Assembly (NCBI GenBank): GCA_004194705.1 | Contig: SADC01000022.1 | Location: forward strand, 1-64,000 | DNA length: 64,000 nucleotides | Reading direction: 5' to 3' | Origin: Ditylenchus dipsaci | Taxonomy: Eukaryota; Nematoda; Chromadorea; Rhabditida; Anguinidae | In this document: positions 32,430-42,989 of the stretch, one piece after another | How the letters are laid out: the number at the start of each line of letters is the position of its first letter | Position numbering within the stretch: the first letter of the stretch is position 1 | Translations under genes and position numbers: made by a program | Notes under the pieces: generated by a model | What the model saw: the letters and a program-made list of their open reading frames with translations, nothing else | Database searches by the model: none | Told to the model about the DNA's origin: nothing

Positions 32430-35400
32430 GTGGTGATTGACCCAGCAACAGGAGAACCACTTGTTTACCAAAAGGTTTTATTTTTGTTTGATTAGATTAA
32501 GTGTTAGCAGCATCATGCCTCATGCAACTTATTACTTAAACGACATTTGCTTGGCAGGAAACGCAGGCGGAGTCGGCATGTCACCACCAGCTATCTATGG
32601 AGAACCCAAGATCTCGCACAAAGAGGACAGCGGCAGTGTGTTTTTGGAAGCTGTAGTGACTGGTTGGTTGCCTTCATTATTAACATAACTATTTATTGAA
32701 GTGAAAATGATAAGGCCTAGGAAAGATTAAAGGACCATGCTCTTTGCGCGCAGCGGCATGCGCAAAATTTGAATTGGCGGGGGACACTTCTCTTTCGTCT
32801 CGCACTGTACTCTTTGGAGTTATGGCGAACGACTCCAAAGAGTTGAGTTTTGAGACGAAAGAGAAGTGTCCCCCGCCAATTAAATGTTGCGCATGCGCTG
32901 CGCGCAAAGAGCATGGTCCTTTAAGGGGTATCTTTTTTTGCTCGAAGCCTTTATCTGAGAACATTTTTATACAGGAACAACATCAATTAGTGGTTTTAAG
33001 GCAGTGTTGACGAGAAAACTGTTTTGTTCTGGTTTATTCTATCCACATACTTATCGTAGCCTGTTACTGGGGTTGGATGTGAGATTGAAAACAAACGACT
33101 GGCTTGACGGATCGGCTTGTTCGCCGGATGATTATCATTCCATGAAACGACCAAAACTATATGTCTGACTCGTAATCCGTTCCTCTTCATAACACCTTGT
33201 CAGTATTTTTCTGTGGGCTATTCTTCCTTGAGTATAACCGTTGCTCGTTTCAGTTCGAAGGCCAACTGAATTAAAGAGAAGAAATATTGAAGTGTACTTA
33301 GACAACATGCTAATAAACTTCTTGAATACTGATCGGCTAACACCGATTGTAGGATCCTCCAGAGAAGCAAAGCGATCATTAATCACGTTAAAAGGGAACA
33401 AAAAATGTCGAAACTACCACAAATTCTTTTTATACTCGGTTCTTCATATGTTGGGGCTACTCTGGTTTATCCCCCAAGCACATGAAAAAATTTTTTCATG
33501 GAAGTCGCTCATAGGATTAAAAACATGCGAGAAATCGACTGCAACCATCAGAAAGGCAGAAAACGGCATCTGTAACGGCAAATTCAAATTATAAAGTTAA
33601 ATGAGTTTATCGTGCTCAAAATGTCAAAACAATGATGCTTATTTCAAGAAGAGGAACGCATATTAAAAAAGTCAATGAATGTCATCGTGTTCTTCACGGT
33701 ATTAACGATATCCCGCGGAATTTTCACATTAATGAGTTTCATTGGAGAGAACGTTTCGGGAAAACGACTGAAGTCTTCTTTGATTTTTGGTGTCAAGTTG
33801 CCGCTCTCCACCCATGTAACCCATAATGAGGTGATACAGGGTTCAATAGGCCGTGTGAGCAACGTTGATTGTTGATGGCAACGTTGATGGCACAATAAAC
33901 GCATTTAACTTTATAATTTGCATTTTTACGGGCAACAGATGCCGTTTTCTGATGATTGCAATCGATTTCTCGCATGTTTCCCTATAAGCCACTTCCATGA
34001 AAAAAATTTAACAAAAATTTCACGTGCTTGGGGAGGGGGATAACCAGAGTAGTCCTCATATGTTAGTTACAGTCGAACCTCGTTATAACAAACCCTAATA
34101 TAACATACCCCGAGACTCAGTCCTAAGGGTTTATAATATAACGAGGGTTGACTGTATTAAAAAAAAAAAAAAACAAATATTTTGAATAATTAAAAAAAAA
34201 TTGACAGGGAAAGTAAGAAATTCCTATTAGGCGGCATTAATAATAACCAATCATTATAAAAACTCAAATTTTGAAACTTTCGCTCACAATTCAAAATGTT
34301 CATTTTCAGGAGCTGATTCGAGCAAAACCAAGTGGTTTTTGGATGACAAGGAAATTAGCGAGACTGGTCCTTACAAATTCAGCCACAGTGAAGAAGGTGG
34401 CAACAGACTAAAGTGGGCAATTAATTTTATACAATAGCTTTTTAAATAACAAATTCTGTAGGGTTGTGTGCGAAATTAAGGTATTTTACATTGTTACACC
34501 CAAAATATGGCCTATTTTGTGTTTTAGAACTATGAGAAGTCCCTGCAGGGCACTTACAAAGCTGTCTTCAAGAGCACCGATAACAAGGAAAATTACGCTT
34601 CATTTACAGTGCAGTCTGGAAGTAAGTAGCAATTTAAAATCTTTTATTTTAAAGAGTATCATTTGAAATTAACTTGTGGTATTGCAGATGCCCCGAGTTC
34701 TATGACAAACCCAAGATTGTGCAGCGAGACAACGGTAATGTGATTTCCATCAAAGTGCGTGCCAAGTCCCATCTGGAGCTGACTGCCGAGTGGTTCAAGG
34801 TCTGTGCACTTATTATACAAATTAGTTAAAGAGTAGAAATAAAGCCTAACTGTTTTATTTTACTGCACTTGAGAAAAAAAAGCACGTCTGAGTTGTTGAA
34901 TACCGTACTTCCACCCATAAGCCACCCGAGTGCACCCGTCAATCGATAGCACAAATCGAACTTTTTATAGAATTTTTCTTTGGCTGATTTTACGCACTGT
35001 GAACTGGCGCAACCAATAATAGCAAAACTAACAATGTGTTTTTGGTAGAAAAAAGAGAAAACCAATTCAGACTCTGACGCTAAGATGATAGTTATGATAG
35101 TCACCCACGCTCTAATAGTTGCTTCCATAAGGACCCAAATCTTCTGATCAATCGAAAATCTTCTGATCGTCAAATCTTCTGATCGTGTCAAAATACTGAG
35201 CTAGATCTCAGTTCAAAGGAAATATTTTGCACTGTTATTTTTTCCGATAGATAGAGCATATGCGGCAGGCCTTAGTATTTCTGAAAAAAGTGATTTTTCT
35301 TAACTTTAATTCAGTGTTCAATTCAGGATGACAAGCCAGTCAAATCTTCTGATCGTGTCAAAATACTGAGTAAGCCAGATGACAAGGACACTGCTGGCAC

Positions 35401-35689
35401 TCAATTTCTCTGGTATATATATACATCTACATACAAGCAAATTAAACCAAAAAATAAATAAATAAGTTCAAGCCTTTTTTCAAAGTAATCAATCAATTTA
35501 GGAGATCACAGGGCCGCAAAAAGACGATCAGGCAAAGTACAAGTGCATTGTTAAGGTAAGTAAGTAGGGGGTGTATATTAGACACCTGCCCCCCCCTTCC
35601 ACCACCTAGCTCAGTGACACCTCAACTAAACTGATTTTCAGAATGCGGAGGGACAAAACCAGCAAAGCTTAAACTTAGTGTTTGATTGA
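32430..35689 (+). CDS. dim-1: dim-1-like immunoglobulin-domain muscle protein (3' part)
   Basis: Exons: 32430-32474, 32558-32662, 34310-34412, 34462-34480 (a 19-nt microexon), 34528-34621, 34688-34799, 35327-35412, 35502-35555 and 35642-35689 (TGA). They encode two I-set Ig domains. The first runs PKISHKEDSGSVFLEA through TKWFLDDKEI and NRLKVVCEIKN to GTYKAVFKSTD. The second runs FYDKPKIVQRDNGNVISIKV through AEWFKDDKPV, VKILSKPDDKD and KYKCIVKNAEGQNQQSLNL. The final strand ends VFD-stop, as I recall for nematode DIM-1, a protein of body-wall muscle attachment. Phases join only if one base is added to the homopolymers at 32470-32473, 34691-34694 and 35405-35407. Poly(A) signals AATAAA lie near 35828 and 35861. 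Upstream exons are not identified. Confidence 0.87.
32727..32924. mobile_element. TTAA-targeted MITE, near-perfect hairpin
   Basis: TTAAAGGACCATGCTCTTTG at left is answered by its exact complement at right. The arms of about 95 bp carry CGCGCAGCG, AATTGGCGGGGGACACTTCT and AACTCTTTGGAGT with few mismatches. Lies in an intron of the dim-1-like gene. Confidence 0.9.
33438..34064. mobile_element. Long inverted-repeat element in the dim-1-like intron
   Basis: Left arm CATATGTTGGGGCTACTCTG and right arm CAGAGTAGTCCTCATATG are inverted. Between them TCATGGAAGTCGCT, ACATGCGAGAAATCGA, AAACGGCATCTG and TTATAAAGTTAAATG recur as complements at 33850-34010. The centre (33600-33840) is not repeated. No transposase was recognised. 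Confidence 0.7.
34078..34156. mobile_element. Very short TA-targeted MITE with TACAGTCGAACCTCG ends
   Basis: Left TACAGTCGAACCTCGTTATA and right TATAACGAGGGTTGACTGTA are inverted repeats in a 79-bp unit followed by poly-A. Confidence 0.75.
35147..35198. repeat. Duplicated dim-1-like exon fragment inside the gene's own intron
   Basis: AAATCTTCTGATCGTGTCAA and the next ten bases up to ACTGAG occur here and again in the coding exon at about 35340-35371. TCTTCTGATC also repeats twice just upstream (35147-35172). See findings. Confidence 0.85.
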
Positions 35690-35952
35690 GCAGCAGCAGG
35701 ATTTTGTCCAAAACTAATCAATTTTCATTATTTGTGTGTGTAAAGGAGTCAAGCATAAAAAGAAAGTTCTGGCCCTTGACACACAAATTGGAGCTCATCT
35801 TCATTTACCACTATTGCTTCCGTTCTTTAATAAATGTATTTTTTTTGTTTCTGACAATAACAATAAATGTCTAGTTATTGTTTTGCCAATTTTTTAAAGA
35901 TATTATGGTTGAAGTATCGCATTGATTGCAGTTTATGTTTATTCCGAAAATA

Positions 35953-36547
35953 TTACCGTATTTCTCTAATACCTTTCCCGGGTGAGTTATTTCTCGGGGT
36001 TATTTCTCAGCCTCTCGGAATCGAAAAATTCCACGTCGATGTCAAGATTTTTGGTTGCCGAACTGAAATCTAAAAAGTGGAGCTTGTTGAAGTTAAGAAA
36101 ATGGTCAAAGTACACTTTACGGAGTAGCTCAAAAGTACTAAGTATTAAAATAGTTCTTAGTGTTGAATTAGTACGCAGTACATTTTAGCAGTGCCTAGAT
36201 ACCCCAAAAATATATTTATTAAACATAGTTTTGTTGACTGGGATCTACCGCATATAGAAACACTGATATGCATGCTTTTTTCATGCATCCAGAGCTAAAA
36301 AGAGCTACTTCTTCAATCCTCTCAAAAAGAGGGAAAATGCAGTAAAGCTTGTGATCTGTAATAGTGATGATATCTGATGCAGTTTTCTGCGCTCTATCAC
36401 AGGATATTTTTATTTTCTGAAATGTTTTATGCCATAACCACCTGAATTTTTGTCCAGAAGCCCTTGGTTTTTGGTATGTTTTTGAGGTCAAATCGTTTTA
36501 GCTTGAATATTGTGATATTTGCTTGTTATCTTGTGAGTCGTTGCTTT
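35953..36547. other. Downstream intergenic DNA with one TACCGTATTTCTC element end
   Basis: TACCGTATTTCTCTAATACC at 35954 and GGGTGAGTTATTTCTCGGGGT are one arm of the TACCGTA family; the partner was not found. At 36220-36300 a block related to 47819-47945 (AAACATAGTTTTGTTGACTGGG, ATGCATGC) begins. No gene was seen. Confidence 0.45.
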
Positions 36548-36994
36548 ACAGTCGACTCTCGATAAGGACACTCAGGGGACCGGCAAAAGTTCGTTCCCGC
36601 CTTGGGTCCGATACTTTTTTTAGCCCGATTTTCGAAAATTTTCACCGGTTTTGTTTTGACAGTTTGGTTCCAAATATCGCAAGGATTCCGATTTTGCCGA
36701 TCGTTTTTCAGAAATCCAGATTTTTTTCCTATAAAAAAGCAAAAACTCGATTTAAACACAGGCTTTTTCAAAAATCCCGGTCCTTATATCGAGTTTTTGC
36801 TTTTTTAGAAGAAAAAAATCTGGATTTCTGAAAAACGATCGGCAAAATCGGAATTCTTGCGATATTTGGAACCAGACTGACAAAACAAAACCGGTGAAAA
36901 TTTTCGAAAATTGGGCTAAAAAAAGTATCTGACCCGAGGCGGGGACGAACTTCTGTCCTTATATCGAGTGTCCTTATATCGAGTGTCGACTGTA
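36547..36994. mobile_element. TA-targeted foldback element with TACAGTCGACTCTCGATA ends
   Basis: Ends TACAGTCGACTCTCGATA and TATCGAGTGTCGACTGTA are inverted. Inside, AAGTTCGTTCCCGCCT, TTCGAAAATTTTCACCGGTT and CCGATTTTGCCGATCGTTTT are repeated as complements, giving arms of about 215 bp. The apparent reading frames across it are artefacts. Confidence 0.85.
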
Positions 36995-37291
36995 TTTCTG
37001 TTGCATTTTTCACGTAAATTTTTGCATTTTTTATTTTGGTATATTGTCAACCAAAATTTTCATTAAAAAGTCGACAGGCATGAGCCGACCAGAGTAACCT
37101 TTAGTTTTTCAATACCAGGAAAACAGCTGGTTCTACCTCTCCTCCTGTAATTTCAAAGTTACTTTCGTTAAATTTTTGTATGGATTTTTTGCCTATCTTG
37201 TGGTTCTGAAATTTTTCTACAAGTATTGACCAAGCACTGGGCAGTTATACACTGCTGTGACATGCTTTCGAGCAGCTTTGAGTGTAAATTC

Positions 37292-37610
37292 GGTGCAGGA
37301 TCAAAATACCCAAAGACAAAATACCCAAGGACAAAATACCCAAAATACAAATACCCAATGGTCAAAATACCCAAAGACAAAATACCCAAATACCTAAAAT
37401 ACCCAAGAGTGGTCTTTTAGTGGGCTTTTGACGTCCTATTAATATGATAATAGCAGATGGTGCATATTATGATAATAATATTATGATAATAGCGTTTACT
37501 GAACATTATCTGCACAATATGTATATTGGGTATTTTGACCATTGGGAATTTTGACCATTGGGTATTTTGTACTTTGGGTATTTTGTCTTTGGGTATTATG
37601 ATCCTGCACC
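37292..37610. mobile_element. Foldback element with tandem-repeat arms and 8-bp target duplication
   Basis: Ends GGTGCAGGATCAAAATACCC and GGGTATTATGATCCTGCACC are inverted. Each arm is a run of ~15-bp CAAAATACCCAAAGA-type units. GTAAATTC flanks both sides (37284-37291 and 37611-37618), an 8-bp target-site duplication. The design resembles the MULE at 43325-45900 and Drosophila FB elements. Confidence 0.85.
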
Positions 37611-37839
37611 GTAAATTCACCTGGTCAGAAAATGGTATATATCAACTGCCCAAGCAGTTGATATAAGAAGAAGGACCACAGTCTAAATGCTGAACAACAA
37701 CAGAAAGTCAGTTGTAAAGTGTTGGATTAGAATCAACTCCCAGTCCATCTATCTTCCGCTAGTCAGCTAGAAACTTTAGGTCTGGACGTTTTCGCTTCGG
37801 TCAACCTGCTAGATGCTATTTTCATTAACCCGTCTACTA

Positions 37840-38330
37840 CAGGGGTCTTAGAGGCTTGAACATCCGCAGTAAATTAGGTTTAACAACCTACTCAGGTGAA
37901 CCCAAGCATTTGGAGACTCTTTTTGCACATTGTAAGCCCCAAGCCACCTGACGTATGTGTGTGTGCGCATCTCAACCTCAAGCCCCCTGTGTCCCCTTGA
38001 AAATCATGGAATCCTGCCCAAATTTTGTGCTGAATACGGTTCGCTAATAGAAAAACAACAATTTCATCTATCAAAACCCTAGTAATAGGGTATATAAACG
38101 CACCGTGAAGCGTATCGAGGCAGAAGTACCACAGTAGTGGCACTCAGGTAGTAGTACTTAGGTAGTGGCACCCAAGTGGTTTATTTAGTTTGTTACTCTA
38201 AAATTCACACAAAAACAAGAAATAATCCGTGCTAAAATATGTATATTTAGATTTCTCGCATTTTTCGGGTCTAAAGGGCAATGTTTACAATAAAACATGG
38301 CTATAAAATATCACTGCCTGCAGTGGGAGT
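37840..38330. other. Repeat fragment shared with 47.8 kb and 59.4 kb, plus unique intergenic DNA
   Basis: GTGTGCGCATCTCAACCTCAAGCCCC at about 37960 recurs at about 47930 and, reversed, at about 59405. Other pieces (AAGCATTTGGAGACTC) do not recur. No gene was recognised. Confidence 0.4.
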
Positions 38331-38634
38331 CGAACTTAAAGGAACGTGCTCACCTGTTTAAATTTGTCCCCGCCAATTCAAATTTTTTCCGAATCCTTGG
38401 ACTTCTGTACGGGTTTTTCGGCTTGCTTTTTTAACAAAACCAGGAATAGAATTTAATTCAAGGTATGGTTTTGTTAAAAACCAAGCCGAAAAATCTGTGC
38501 AGATATTTAATGATTCAGAATTTTTTTGGATTGGCGGGGACAAATTTAAACAGGCGAGCATGCCCCTTTAAGACCGTTTTTTTTTCGAAAAAACAAGCGA
38601 TTAACCCATTGGGCCACAAAACTCGGGCATAAAA
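38300..38634 (-). ncRNA. tRNA-like sequence split by a TTAA MITE
   Basis: On the minus strand, GCCCGAGTTTTGTGGCCCAA followed by TGGGTTAATCGC forms a good A-box region (38600-38634). The matching B-box half, AAGTTCGACTCCCACTGCAG, lies at 38310-38338 on the far side of the MITE at 38336-38571. The two halves meet at the duplicated TTAA, so the MITE landed within a tRNA-like or SINE unit. Confidence 0.5.
38336..38571. mobile_element. TTAA-targeted MITE interrupting a tRNA-like unit
   Basis: Left arm TTAAAGGAACGTGCTCACCT and right arm AGGCGAGCATGCCCCTTTAA are inverted. Shared interior block TGTCCCCGCCAATTCAAATT / complement is present. TTAA at both edges. Confidence 0.8.
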
Positions 38635-38639
38635 TCCCT

Positions 38640-39170
38640 ACTCTACATTATGAAACTCCGTGGCAGGGATATTGTTTGGTGTATCGTGCCGGTCTAAAAA
38701 ATAAGCGGAACACATAAATACTCAGTTGTCGAGATATGATCAAAATTAGAAAAATACAGGTAAATGCTGTCTGTTTTCCAACTTTAGCTTATACCTCGAG
38801 AACCAAGCATTTTCAAAAATTATGAAGCAGAATGATTCTTGTAGCTCTTGAATTGCGCTACAACGTAGTGCTAAAATATTGCTCGAGGGGCATACTCTGA
38901 ATTTAACTTTTGACCAGACAAAGTATAAAATTACTCGCCAACTTCTCAAAATGATCTCAAATTTTGAGAGCAATGGTTAGTTTTTAAAATATCATCACTA
39001 TTAGCAAACTAAAATACTGAAATACGTATCATACTCAGATCTTTCTAAAAAAACATTTGTTTCCCCATTGTGATCATAAAACAGAGACTTTTTAGATTAT
39101 TTTATATTTGAATAACTTTAATTTTCAAATAAAAACAATAAAAAAACTGAAAAGTGAATTTTCAACTAAC
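38640..39170. other. Intergenic DNA without recognised features
   Basis: AT-rich, no convincing exon, RNA gene or element ends were seen. Confidence 0.4.
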
Positions 39171-39171
39171 T

Positions 39172-39411
39172 TTAAAGGACCCTGTCTCTTCCTAATCAAT
39201 GGTCCCGCGCCAATTCAAAAAATTTCCCTAATCATTGAAGTTCTGTACGGATTGTTTTACTTAATTTCTAACACAACTAAACCTAAAATTAAATCCTAGG
39301 CCTAGTTTTGTTAGAAACCAAGTTGAAAAATTCAAAGAGAAGTTCAATAATCAGTGAAAATTTTTCGAATTGGCGCGGGACCATTGAACAGGAAGAGACA
39401 GGGTCCTTCAA
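39172..39411. mobile_element. TTAA-targeted MITE of the AAAGGACC family
   Basis: Left TTAAAGGACCCTGTCTCTTCC and right GGAAGAGACAGGGTCCTTCAA are inverted (the right TTAA has mutated to TCAA). Interior AATGGTCCCGCGCCAATTC and its complement, and TCATTGAAGTTCTGTACGG in both arms. Confidence 0.8.
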
Positions 39412-39930
39412 GAGGTTATATATTTTTACTTTTTTATTTATTTTACACAAATAAAACTACTTTTTGTAGCTTTTTTTAAAGGCTACAAAATGGTATATAA
39501 AGATTTGGATTATGATAAAAATTAAGTGGAAAAAATTGCTTCAAAGTTCATGTAGAAAAATCTACTTGTGTGCAAATACGGGTTAAATTTACTTTCAATT
39601 GCTGCTTCAATCATCAACAATAACATCGCAAAAGTAAGCAATGGAACTAGTATTCCTCAATAAAATTAGTTTAGTCGCAAGCACAATGCTGTTGCTGAAT
39701 GTGCGTGTTTTCATAAATCCACGAACAAACTAAAAAAACCGTATTCTCATACCAACCCAATGGTGTGCTTACTCTATATAGCTAACCATTATTGCTTTAG
39801 ATTATATAGCCAAAGGCAGATAAATACAAGTGTGGCCAAAAAAGTCAGGTCTTGTGACTTTGCAGCTATTAGTTATTCTAGCGGAGAGTCAACCTAGTTT
39901 TGTCTGGCTGTAAACAGGGTGGATACTTAC

Positions 39931-39978
39931 ATCATCACGACCTTTGACACCGTTTATTTTAATAACTTTAAACTTCAT
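39931..39978 (-). CDS. Possible first coding exon of an unrecognised gene
   Basis: A TTGCAG acceptor two bases upstream of ATG (compatible with trans-splicing), a short frame MKFKVIKINGVKGRDD and a strong GTAAGT donor. I could not find a convincing second exon below it, so this is only a candidate. Confidence 0.3.
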
Positions 39979-40049
39979 CCTGCAACCCAGGACTAAGCTG
40001 TTGAATGAAGCAAATTCTACTTTTCTCGCTTCACTTTCCTCGCCAGAAT

Positions 40050-41880
40050 GGGTGAGTGGAGAACATTTATTATAGCAGAGGACCTATTGCCTTTTGCTGC
40101 CTTCTTTTTTGTTTGAAATGCCCCTGAAGTAGCAGTAGTTGTGCTTGTTGTTGTAGTGTATTTGCGAAAGATTTATTTTTATTGTTGTTGTTGGATTGGA
40201 ATCATCCTGCCTTTTACTTAAAAAGAGTCAGCCCCTATTTTTTTCTTTTTTTAACATATCTGTGTGACGATTGCTTTTGGAATTTTTCGCTCAAACTTTA
40301 CTTTACTTTTGCCCTTGCATTTTCAAAATCAAACGTTCTGATTTCAAATTTTTATTTCTTTTAAGCAATCATCACAAATGTCAAGGTAGCAACAAATCAT
40401 GAGAGAAATCAATGTCAAAAAGTATCCGTAAATGAATTTTTAACATTTTTTAAAATACTAAAAGCTCAAAAAAGTATATATAGTTGCCGGATATTCTACA
40501 TTAAACGCCTCCTCCGCCTAGTTCGAAATTAAGTTTTTGACCTATTTTCAAAAAATTCTCTAAGACAAGTTATTACTTATTTTGTAGCTCATCTCACTGG
40601 CATACAAAATAAGTGGAACTTTTCGAGGAGAAGTCTTCAAAAACTGGGTCAAAAACACAATGCCAACACGATTCTGAAAAAATCAGTCAAAATCAATTGG
40701 TTTAGGACATTTTGTCTGTCAGCAAAGACATTTTTTGAAAAGTTGCAACAGGGGGTTTGAAAAATAAGCGCCCGGGGCGCTTATTAGAGGAAATACGGTA
40801 TAACATGAAAAGTACAAAAGCCCTTCACATTTTTGTGATGTACATTCAGTTAGTCGACTTGTAAAAAAAGTTATTTTAAAAGATTTTATGGTTCCTTATT
40901 TGGGCAAATAAAGGCTTTTTGCTTGGATATGTTAGTTTTGGCCCTGTTCTTTTTCTTCCACAATTCAATTTTAAGTTGTTGTTGTTTTAGTATAGCTAAC
41001 AGGGGATTGGTTGTGGATTAGATTTGGAAGCTGTTTTTCTTTTTTTTTGGTTTGGATGTTGTGTGTTTGATATCTAGCCAAGTAACCCCCTTCTCCCCCT
41101 CTTTATATGCAAATTATGGTTGTGCTGAATTATTTAACCTTTGAATGGTTGCCTTTGTGACTGGCAAAAGCAAAAAAAGATTCAAGTTGCTAGGAACAAA
41201 AGTTTCTTTTGGAAAACAACAAAAGGTTAAAGAAAATTGTTTTTCATCGCTAAAAGCTCATACCTTTTTATTCAAATCAGCTTTTCAAACATGAAATTGT
41301 TGCTAGAATATCTTTAAAGTGCACAAAAATGACCTTTTATAATAAAACTTTTTATTTTCGCTTTGAGCTATAACAGGATTTTTTGCATGTAAGTTTCACA
41401 ATAAAAAGTATATTTCCTTGTTCGTTTACTAAAAATTTTTGTTAGGGTAATTCATAAGTTCTGTTGTTCTTTATACTTTGAAAAATTCTGAATTTGTTTT
41501 CAAGCATAATTTAGAAGAAGTAACACACCTAACGCACCAAACACTTCAATATTGACCGAAGAAACAAATATCTTCTTCAAGATTTTGGCCCTAGCGTATG
41601 ATTTGTTGCTTTATTAACTTGGTCTTCCTTTTTTGTAATTTTAAGGTTGACCAGCATATGTTAGGACCGGCTCAAACATGCTATATGTTTATCTTGAATT
41701 CTGTCCTAATATACACTGACTAGTCTTTGTCTAATCCTAAAAAGTCACAAAAAAAACAGGAGGGACCAAGAAAAAAGGCAATAGATTACATTGAAATCAA
41801 CATTTCCGTCTGATTCTTCTTTTTAACAAAAACATTTGACACCCTGCTAGGCTAGATACAGAGCATAAAAAATGTCCTAC
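40050..41880. other. Intergenic DNA, mostly AT-rich
   Basis: Contains one arm of a TACCGTA-family element at 40750-40802 (GGGGCGCTTATTAGAGGAAATACGGTA; the partner CTACATTAAACGCC may be at about 40497). Otherwise T-rich low-complexity DNA with no supported exon. Confidence 0.4.
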
Positions 41881-41885
41881 AATCA

Positions 41886-42192
41886 GGGTGGTATACTTGA
41901 AGATTAGAAGCTGATTTTAAGCTTGAAGCCTCAGGAATCAGCTGGTTTGAAAATTTTACTTCAGCCGGCTAATGGCTGAGTGAAGCTCTTCAAACTCAGC
42001 CAGCTGTGTTGGACGTAATTGCGAAAAGGCTGTCACAATGAACAATTTTATTTTTTTGTGTATCAGTAATAAAATAACACTTGAATAGTGAATTGTAATA
42101 TCTGTCGATAAATTGGGTTCTGTTTATAAGACCGTCAATAATTTTTGTAATCTCAGTCATCAGCTTCAGCCAGCTGAGGATACCACCCTCCT
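41886..42192. mobile_element. MITE with AGGGTGGTATACTTGAAG end
   Basis: Left AGGGTGGTATACTTGAAG and right CAGCTGAGGATACCACCCT are inverted at their first dozen bases. AGCCAGCTG and complement recur between. The arms are diverged. Confidence 0.5.
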
Positions 42193-42368
42193 ACAACTAG
42201 CGGCCTAGTATTGGATGGCCTAAATTTTTTGATTAACAAATTTATGCCATTTAATTATTGATAAAAATTTGTTTGCATTGAAAGTTGAGTGGGTGTCAAC
42301 ATTTTAAAAGGATTTAACTTGACTAACAGCAATTAAGAGTCGAAGTTGTCGACTTTTACACTTTATAT

Positions 42369-42716
42369 TTAAAGGACCATAGCCGTCACCGACAACGAGA
42401 ATTTCATTAGTTTGAATTCGCGCGGGACACCACGATTATTGCGAAATATTCAGGAATATTTTTTAGTAAAGTGACAATCAAATTATCGAAAATGCAAAGC
42501 CGGCATTAGGAATCGAACCCACGGTCACTAATTTTCAACCACCCTCTTTTAGGGAGGTCACTATTTGAGGGGGGTTACAATTAGAGGGGGGGGGCTACTA
42601 TTAGAGTAAATATGGTAAGTGACTTTATTTCAAAAAACAACGACGAATAAAAAAGTGTCCCGCGCGCATTCAAACGTGTGAAATGCTCGTTGTCGGCAAC
42701 GGCTATGGTCCTTTAA
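42369..42716. mobile_element. TTAA-targeted MITE carrying a tRNA-like fragment and another insertion
   Basis: Left TTAAAGGACCATAGCCGTCAC and right GGCTATGGTCCTTTAA are inverted, with GACAACGAG and CTCGTTGTCGGC matching. Inside are a tRNA B-box fragment (42490-42525, minus) and a partial TACCGTA-type element ending TAGAGTAAATATGGTAA at 42618. Confidence 0.75.
42490..42525 (-). ncRNA. tRNA 3'-half fragment with an intact B box
   Basis: Minus strand reads GACCGTGGGTTCGATTCCTA, a textbook B-box/T-arm sequence, followed by ATGCCGGC. The 5' half with an A box was not found. It is captured inside a MITE. Confidence 0.45.
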
Positions 42717-42989
42717 AATATTTTTTAATACATTTACTCCTCTGGCCAAACACAAATTCAATTACAGTCGACGCTCTATATGAGATATCATCGAAAGTTC
42801 GTTCCCACATAGGGTCCAACACTTTTTTAACCTCATTTCTGAAATGTTTTGCCAAATGGGATTGGTCAGTCTAGTCGGAAATATCACAAGGATTTCGATT
42901 TTGCCGATCTTTTTTGAGAAATTATATAATTTTGCCATTTTTATCCGCAACGCTCCGTATAAGATACCCCTAAATTTTAAAAGGGTCTT

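Noticed and set aside
32689..33010. Overlapping open frames with CACAARKEHGPL
   Set aside because: Both are arms of the TTAA MITE at 32727-32924.
33241..33594. 117-codon open frame in the dim-1-like intron
   Set aside because: Runs into the left arm of the inverted-repeat element at 33438; no transposase or host domain recognised.
36523..37013. Similar open frames on both strands (FSPIFENFHRFCF)
   Set aside because: They come from the two mirrored arms of a foldback element, so the same peptide appears on each strand; not a gene.
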